NCBI GenBank assembly: GCA_003451785.1
Contig: DMJL01000191.1
Location: 1-11,736 of the forward strand
Length of the DNA stretch: 11,736 nucleotides
DNA from: Bacteroidales bacterium
GTDB lineage: Bacteria > Bacteroidota > Bacteroidia > Bacteroidales > UBA7960
Direction: 5' to 3'
Shown here piece after piece: positions 6,697-11,736 of this stretch (positions within the stretch are counted from its first letter, which is position 1; each line of letters begins with the position of its first letter). Below the pieces are notes generated by a model that saw only the letters and a list, made by a program, of their open reading frames with translations, had not been told where the DNA came from and searched no databases. A program made the position numbers and the translations under genes.

Positions 6697-7662
6697 GTGA
6701 AAAAAATCCTTTTGTTGATAATGCTTTGTGGCGGTTCGGGCTTGGGGTTCTCTCAAGATAATAATTGCCTAACCTACGATTCTTCCATCTATCCTGAACT
6801 TCACATTGAAAACATTCCCAATCAAATAATCGCTTCACAATTGCCCACGCCTTGCGCCTTACCCAATGATTTTGCGAAGGTAAGGCCCGAGGTCGCATTA
6901 GATGAAGTGCCGTATGAAACAGAAAACATAATCCATAAGGTGCGAGAATCAATCCGCGACACGGTGCCGGTAGGCGTAGTACACGATGCAGATCCGGAAT
7001 TGGACGACATAAATATTTCGGGTAATTCCTACTTTCCCAGATTTGTACTGCTAACCTATTTTCGGCAACTTGATGTTATTTTTCAAAATTTTGATGCGTT
7101 TACCCATGTGTTGGGCGAGTCTAATGTAGAACTACTCAATAGGAATAGATCTGTGATGAGCACCGGTATTTCTGCTATGTTCAACAGGTTCTATGCAGGG
7201 TTCTCGGTGGGGTTTTTTAATGATTTTAGCGAAATTGCCGATTCGTTGAATTTGGATGTTACAAAATCCCAATTTGCTTTGCATTTTGGATACAATTTGG
7301 TGTATTCATGGCGATTTATTGTTACTCCCATGATTTCAGTGAATTGGAGCAGACACAGGCTACTCAATTCGCAATACGGCAGGAGAATTTCCTTAGAGGA
7401 TTATCTTGTGCAAAGAGATCTGGATATTAGATTCAATCAACTCACAGGGTTTGTTGGGTTGCGCGTGGGCTACAAGGTTTATAATCCTAATCCATTCGGT
7501 GGTGGCTATTGGACGGTGGGAGGCTATGTTGGTTATTGTTTCAAAATCAATGAGAAACCATGGATTTATTCGCATAGCAGCAGACTTACCACCAATCATA
7601 GAATTGGCGTTAGGGACATCAGCTTTGGAATATCGTTCAGCTACAATTTCAGCTATTATTAG
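6697..7662 (+). CDS. Exported, probable outer-membrane beta-barrel protein of unknown function
   Basis: A 321-residue protein that I do not recognise. The first 20 residues (MKKILLLIMLCGGSGLGFSQ) form a clear signal peptide with cleavage likely near residue 20; Cys11 is not in a proper lipobox, so a lipoprotein is unlikely. Residues 21-110 are polar and Pro/Asp-rich without obvious domains. From about 113 onwards, alternating hydrophobic/polar stretches rich in Tyr, Phe and Gly (for example RFYAGFSVGFF, FALHFGYNLVYSW, YWTVGGYVGYCF, ISFGISFSYNFSYY) look like amphipathic beta-strands. The chain ends in aromatic residues, as outer-membrane barrels usually do. The start is GTG at 6697; an internal ATG at 6721 would cut into the signal peptide. 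It is a single gene with its own promoter, convergent with the cyd operon. A barrel or membrane-associated surface protein is inferred. Confidence 0.8.
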   Translation: MKKILLLIMLCGGSGLGFSQDNNCLTYDSSIYPELHIENIPNQIIASQLPTPCALPNDFAKVRPEVALDEVPYETENIIHKVRESIRDTVPVGVVHDADPELDDINISGNSYFPRFVLLTYFRQLDVIFQNFDAFTHVLGESNVELLNRNRSVMSTGISAMFNRFYAGFSVGFFNDFSEIADSLNLDVTKSQFALHFGYNLVYSWRFIVTPMISVNWSRHRLLNSQYGRRISLEDYLVQRDLDIRFNQLTGFVGLRVGYKVYNPNPFGGGYWTVGGYVGYCFKINEKPWIYSHSSRLTTNHRIGVRDISFGISFSYNFSYY

Positions 7663-7796
7663 CCTTCGATTGAGGTATAGCGTTCGAAGTTGAAATGCTA
7701 TTCTTTATTGAACAGCAGGTTTTTTATGCGAATGCTCATTTTCAGCTTTCCTTGTATTCACAAAGCCTATCAGAATTTAGGTTGCGGTCATTTTTA
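7663..7796. other. Convergent intergenic region between the exported protein and cydC
   Basis: This stretch separates two converging genes and should hold the transcript ends of both. Only a weak dyad is visible: CTTCGA (7664-7669) against TCGAAG (7684-7689) with a 14-base loop, directly after the + strand stop. A T-run lies at 7721-7726 but no strong hairpin precedes it. No coding potential was found. Confidence 0.4.
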
Positions 7797-9506
7797 CTAC
7801 AACGGCTGCAACATTTGGTTTTGCAACTCCACCATTGAAGCATAGAAGCCACCTGCATGTAAGAGTTCGTTATGCGTACCCCTTTCTATAATTTTGCCTT
7901 TGTTCATTACGATTATCTGGTCCATTTTTTCTAAATCTACCAACCGGTGGGTGATAAGAATCAAGGTTCTACTGTCCACATTTTCCCAAATATGGTTTAG
8001 AATCCTTCGCTCAGTCAGGGTGTCGAGGTTTGCGGTGGGTTCATCAAAAACCCAATAGTCGGTTTCTTTTAGCAAAGCACCTGTAAGAGCCAATAATTGT
8101 CGTTCGCCGCCCGAAAGGCTTACAGCCATTAATTGCATTTGAGCTGCCTTTCCTTCGGTTTTAATGAGGCTTGTATTGGCAAGAGCAAAATCTATTTCTT
8201 CATCATTAGCGAGAGGTTGGGCAATGCGAAGATTTTCTCGTATGGTGCGGTTGAATACAAAATGGTCTTGGGGTACCACGGCAAAGGTCTTTCTCAATGT
8301 TTCAAGGGGGTATTCAGGAATGGGTATTCCATCCAAACATATTGTGCCTGAATTGCAATCCCAAAATCTGAGTAGCAGGTTTACCAATGTGCTTTTGCCA
8401 CTTCCCGACGGGCCAACAATGGCAGTTTTCGACCCTTCGGGGATGGAAATGTTTATATTGCTAAGGGTTATTTTATCGTCATTATAAGAGAAACCTACGC
8501 CCTTGAAGGCCACTCCCCTTGTTAAATTACAACTATGGTTTTTTGGTTTGGGTTTAGGGTCATCGTGGCGTATAAGATCCTGAATTCTGCCAGCCGCTAC
8601 AAGGGTTTTTTCGTTATGATAAAAGGCATTTGCCAAATTTTGTACCGCTTCGAAACTGCTAAACACCCCAAGAACAATCATTGCAAGCATTACGCCATTC
8701 AATTGGCCGCCCAATACCAAGGGAGCAGCAATTACAAGAGCCGCAAACATCCCCAGATGCGAAATCAAATTGCTTATCCCATCGTTGAGTCCGCTAAAGG
8801 CAGCATTCTTTTTTTGAACACTATTGAGTTCGTTTTGTAGTAGATTATATTCCGAAAGGGTTTTTTGTTTCTGCCCTAACCACGATATTTCTTGCAATCC
8901 TTGTAGGCGATCCACCATAAGCATTTTGAGGCGAGTTTGCAAAAGGTTTTCTTCTTTTCCGCACCCCTTCGAGATATTTTGTGCCACCAAAGAATGGGCT
9001 ATTCCGCTTATAGAAAGAAAAAACAGTGTAGAAATGGCGATACGAAAATCCAAGAGAGTCAACAAAACAAAGGTTGTAATAGAAACCAAAGCAGCAACAA
9101 TTGCAGGCGACACCACCCTTAGATAAGAGTTTTGAAGACTTTCAATATCCGCAACAGCCCTCGCCAACAAATCTCCAGCCCGTTTGCCCATAAGCCAAGC
9201 AAGGGACTTTTCGCTTATTTGCCCATAAAACCACATACGGATAGCCAAAAGCACCCTAAAGGTTAGGTCGTGTGCCATAACTCGCTCGAAGTAGCGAAGG
9301 ATTGCTCTCGAAACTCCAAAAAATCTTACGGCAGCCGTTATCACAAAAAGGTCGGCTATCATTGCCACTTGCGCCGACTTCGAAATCAGGTAGCCGGAAG
9401 TAGCCATAAGTCCGATACCTGCAAATAGCGTAGCGGCGGCAAGCAAGAGAGCACCTCCCAAGCGGTACTCATAGCCTTTGTAAAACAATGATAGAAATCT
9501 AATCAT
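7797..9506 (-). CDS. cydC: Thiol reductant ABC exporter, subunit CydC
   Basis: The second half of the CydDC heterodimeric ABC exporter, which in E. coli moves cysteine and glutathione to the periplasm and is needed for assembly of cytochrome bd oxidase. At 569 residues it matches E. coli CydC in length. The membrane domain carries CydC hallmarks: GIGLMATSGYLIS (30-42) and RYFERVMAHDLTFRVL (71-86). The ATPase domain has Walker A GPSGSGKS (365-372), Q-loop Gln413, signature LSGGE (464-468), Walker B with Asp488/Glu489 and switch His520. After the signature it reads LLALTGALL instead of the common LALARALL. The ATG at 9506 overlaps the end of cydD by 8 bases; an upstream GTG at 9560 would add 18 residues with no counterpart in the family. 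It is the last gene of the - strand cluster. Confidence 0.93.
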   Translation of the reverse strand: MIRFLSLFYKGYEYRLGGALLLAAATLFAGIGLMATSGYLISKSAQVAMIADLFVITAAVRFFGVSRAILRYFERVMAHDLTFRVLLAIRMWFYGQISEKSLAWLMGKRAGDLLARAVADIESLQNSYLRVVSPAIVAALVSITTFVLLTLLDFRIAISTLFFLSISGIAHSLVAQNISKGCGKEENLLQTRLKMLMVDRLQGLQEISWLGQKQKTLSEYNLLQNELNSVQKKNAAFSGLNDGISNLISHLGMFAALVIAAPLVLGGQLNGVMLAMIVLGVFSSFEAVQNLANAFYHNEKTLVAAGRIQDLIRHDDPKPKPKNHSCNLTRGVAFKGVGFSYNDDKITLSNINISIPEGSKTAIVGPSGSGKSTLVNLLLRFWDCNSGTICLDGIPIPEYPLETLRKTFAVVPQDHFVFNRTIRENLRIAQPLANDEEIDFALANTSLIKTEGKAAQMQLMAVSLSGGERQLLALTGALLKETDYWVFDEPTANLDTLTERRILNHIWENVDSRTLILITHRLVDLEKMDQIIVMNKGKIIERGTHNELLHAGGFYASMVELQNQMLQPL

Positions 9507-11274
9507 TTTTATTGCTGTTTTCTGCCGTAGCAACCATCTTGGCATACCTGCCGTTCGCATTTAAAAGTTGCGTGTGTGTGCCCTGCTCTACCACCGTGCC
9601 GTTTTCCAAAATCAAAATATTATCGGCCATAACAACTGTCTTGAGCCTGTGTGCGATTATTAGTGTGGTGCGCCCTTTTGCCAATGCGCGGGTGGATTGC
9701 GAAATCCATTGCTCCGAAGTGGGGTCGAGATTGGAAGTAGGCTCATCAAGAATCAGCAATGGCGCATCTTTTACAAATGCCCGAGCAAGGGCCAATCGCT
9801 GTCTTTCGCCGGCACTCAGAATCGAGGCATTTTCTGTGATCATCGTTTGATACCCATCTGAAAAGCCCAAGATAGTCTCGTGTAGTCCTGCCAATTGTGC
9901 AGCTTCTACTGCCGTATCCAATCCGGCTAATTTGTTGGACATAAGCAGATTGTCTAAAATGGTGGCATTGAAAAAATGGGGCTTTTGCGAAACATAGGCT
10001 ATTTGTGAGTGCCATAGCTCGGGCGAAATGTCGTCCAACGATACACCGTTGGCAAAAATGCTTCCCAGGGTGCAACTTTCAAATTTTAGCAAGAGATTGG
10101 CAAAAGTAGTTTTGCCGGCACCGGTGCGCCCTCCCAAAGCAGTTATTGTGCCTGGCAATAGAGAGCAGCTAATATTGCTCAATGCAGGGGAGTTGGCTTC
10201 CGGATAATTGAACGAAACATTAACAAAATCTATTTTTACTGGAGTAAGATTCTCAATGGATGTAGCCGGCAAAATTTGCTTTAAGAACGACCTTTGCTCT
10301 AATTCGAAAATTTTAGATGCGGTGGCAGTACCCTCCATAGCAGCATGATGATTAGCTCCAAGCAGACGAAACGGCAAGAAATACTCGGGAGCCAAAAACA
10401 ACATAAACAAGCCTGACTGAAATAGCATCAATCCTTCAATCATCCGAATAGAGATCTGCAGTGCCAACATTGCCACGCTAATACTTGCAGCAAGTTCCAA
10501 AACAAACCCCGAAAGAAATGCTACCTTAAGAATCTTCATGGTGAGTAATCTAAACCTATCACTCTCTTCAAAAACCTTGGCGTTTTCCCTTTTTTCGGCA
10601 TTATGAATTTTTAAAGTTTTGATGCCTTGTATCACATCCAAGAAATAGCCTGATAATCGGCTAAGCGACTCCCATTGCCTTTGGGTTTGCTCCTTAGCAT
10701 GTGTGCCAATCAAAAACATAAAAAGCAAGATTACCGGTCCAGTAATAAGCAATACCAGACCACTAAGCCAGTCGTACCACAAAGCGAAGATGAGTATCAC
10801 CACAGGAAAAACTGCTAAATGCACTACCGATGGAATGTATTTCACATAGTATTCATCAAGTTTTTCTGCCCCATCGGTAATAAGCGCAACCCATTCGCCG
10901 GTTTTGCCATGCTTTGGTGGATTGCCTGCTTTGTTGAAGATGGATTGAATGAGGTTTTTTCTGATACACGATTTAATTTCAATGGCACGGGTGTGCGCAT
11001 ACCATTCCCGTAGCCATATTAGGCAACTGCGCACTGTAAAGCATCCCAATAGTTTGAAAAACAACTCTTGGGATGGCAGCAATTTGTGTATAAACACTTG
11101 AGCAACAATGGTGCTAAGCAAATACATCTGAAATACAACCACTACTGCTGTAAGGAAACTCAAGATGGCAATTACCGGCAAAAAACCCTGCATATTCAAG
11201 GCAAACCCAATGAGTTTTTTGTGAATATGCAGGGCAGGAGCAGCATTGCCCGATGGGCTGAATGTCTTTACCAA
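9499..11274 (-). CDS. cydD: Thiol reductant ABC exporter, subunit CydD
   Basis: Partner of CydC in the inner-membrane thiol exporter required for cytochrome bd. It has 591 residues, close to E. coli CydD (588). Six membrane helices are expected in residues 25-310, including the CydD-type loop LAPEYFLPFRLLGA (294-307). The ATPase domain has Walker A GRTGAGKT (382-389), Q-loop Gln430, signature LSAGE (486-490, Ala in place of the usual second Gly), Walker B LLILDE (506-511) and switch His542. The start is TTG at 11274, the codon immediately after the cydB stop and in the same frame. The next in-frame ATG (11193) would give 564 residues and remove the polar N-terminal stretch that the family has before helix 1, so TTG is preferred. 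Translation is probably coupled to cydB upstream and to cydC downstream. Confidence 0.93.
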   Translation of the reverse strand: MVKTFSPSGNAAPALHIHKKLIGFALNMQGFLPVIAILSFLTAVVVVFQMYLLSTIVAQVFIHKLLPSQELFFKLLGCFTVRSCLIWLREWYAHTRAIEIKSCIRKNLIQSIFNKAGNPPKHGKTGEWVALITDGAEKLDEYYVKYIPSVVHLAVFPVVILIFALWYDWLSGLVLLITGPVILLFMFLIGTHAKEQTQRQWESLSRLSGYFLDVIQGIKTLKIHNAEKRENAKVFEESDRFRLLTMKILKVAFLSGFVLELAASISVAMLALQISIRMIEGLMLFQSGLFMLFLAPEYFLPFRLLGANHHAAMEGTATASKIFELEQRSFLKQILPATSIENLTPVKIDFVNVSFNYPEANSPALSNISCSLLPGTITALGGRTGAGKTTFANLLLKFESCTLGSIFANGVSLDDISPELWHSQIAYVSQKPHFFNATILDNLLMSNKLAGLDTAVEAAQLAGLHETILGFSDGYQTMITENASILSAGERQRLALARAFVKDAPLLILDEPTSNLDPTSEQWISQSTRALAKGRTTLIIAHRLKTVVMADNILILENGTVVEQGTHTQLLNANGRYAKMVATAENSNKND

Positions 11275-11736
11275 TTAGCTAATATTTTTTGGGTTTTCGT
11301 TTTGCAAAATAGTTTCGCGAGATATCCTTTTTGAAAACACATAATAGCTCCATCCTTGATAACCCAGTACTATCGGAACAAAAATTAATGCCACAATAGC
11401 CATGATGCGCAAAGTAGCTTGGCTCGATGAAGCATTATAAATTGTGAGATTGTATGCAACATCAATTGACGAAATCAGAACATTTGGGAATAGCCCAACA
11501 AAAAATACTACCGCTCCAAGCACAATGGTAAGCGATACACCAATAAATGCCAAGCGAAATTTTTTGTTGCGAACAAACACATAGCTCAAGCCAAAGCTCA
11601 CAAATACTAAGATTGCAAGAATGAGTTTTATGGGCGATAAAACAGCAAATAATCCGGTTTGCCAAACGCCTAATATTGCAAAAATCAATGCAACGATTCC
11701 CACAGGCCACCAAATGCGCGAAATAAGTTTTTCTAT
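11275..11736 (-). CDS. cydB: Cytochrome bd ubiquinol oxidase subunit II (C-terminal part)
   Basis: The last 153 residues of CydB, the non-haem-ligating core subunit of the cytochrome bd quinol oxidase, which reduces oxygen to water at low oxygen tension. The reading frame is open to the window edge, so the 5' portion (CydB is about 340-380 residues) lies outside; a GTG at 11703 is an internal valine, not a start. Four hydrophobic segments are seen. The C-terminal hallmark is clear: GLFPNVLISS followed by NLTIYNASSSQATLRIM, then a final helix FVPIVLGYQGWSYYVF. This matches the FP..PSS...SLT..(A/S)SSQ.TL pattern of the family. The gene is the first visible one of the cydB-cydD-cydC cluster; cydA is expected further upstream on the same strand. 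Confidence 0.93.
   Translation of the reverse strand: MEKLISRIWWPVGIVALIFAILGVWQTGLFAVLSPIKLILAILVFVSFGLSYVFVRNKKFRLAFIGVSLTIVLGAVVFFVGLFPNVLISSIDVAYNLTIYNASSSQATLRIMAIVALIFVPIVLGYQGWSYYVFSKRISRETILQNENPKNIS

Noticed and set aside
6563..6952. A 129-codon antisense open frame covering the promoter and start of the exported-protein gene
   Set aside because: It overlaps a good promoter and a clear signal peptide on the + strand; its translation resembles no protein family.
7664..7689. CTTCGA/TCGAAG dyad as a bidirectional terminator
   Set aside because: The stem is only six base pairs with a 14-base loop and no adjacent T-run, too weak to call a terminator.
9507..9560. An upstream GTG start for CydC
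   Set aside because: It would give a 62-base overlap with cydD and add residues that CydC proteins do not normally have; the ATG at 9506 fits family length.
1..11736. CRISPR arrays, insertion sequences, tRNA genes, phage or defence genes
   Set aside because: No regularly spaced repeats, transposase motifs, tRNA-like cloverleaf segments or defence-type domains were seen on either strand.

Overview
The window looks like ordinary chromosome from a member of the Bacteroidota (genus not determinable). The DNA is A+T-leaning. None of the well-placed start codons has a convincing Shine-Dalgarno sequence; the starts instead follow A-rich leaders. Two intergenic regions carry the Bacteroidota-type -7 box TAnnTTTG, one of them with a TTG at the standard 19-base spacing. 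The gene content (HtpG, LemA plus two TPM-domain proteins, an NHX5D-type PlsC acyltransferase, an orphan outer-membrane-like protein) also fits that phylum. This assignment is an inference from sequence features, not a database match.

Layout on the + strand: a 220-base leader rich in dyad symmetry and carrying a sigma-54-like element precedes htpG (221-2098). Next is a tight three-gene cluster of lemA (2197-2802), a small cytoplasmic TPM-domain protein (2804-3244) and a secreted, membrane-anchored TPM-domain protein with a Gly-rich tail (3264-4085). After a short promoter-containing gap come a BASS/SBF-family sodium symporter (4197-5153) and a PlsC-like acyltransferase (5150-6511), coupled by a 4-base ATGA overlap. 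A well-formed promoter then drives a single gene for an exported, probably beta-barrel protein of unknown function (6697-7662).

Layout on the - strand, convergent with the above: the end of cydB (11736-11275, cut by the window edge), cydD (11274-9499) and cydC (9506-7797), read in the order cydB-cydD-cydC. CydB is the small core subunit of cytochrome bd quinol oxidase. CydDC is the heterodimeric ABC exporter of thiols needed to assemble that oxidase, so this is one oxidase-plus-assembly operon whose promoter and cydA should lie beyond the right edge. The cydB stop codon is followed directly and in the same frame by the TTG start of cydD, and cydD overlaps cydC by 8 bases, so translation of the three is probably coupled.

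No tRNA, rRNA, CRISPR array, insertion sequence or phage gene was seen, and no gene-free stretch exceeds 300 bases. I found no clear new biological system. The points most worth a second look are the regulatory architecture upstream of htpG, the same-frame cydB/cydD junction, the paired cytosolic and secreted TPM proteins beside lemA, and the orphan exported protein.
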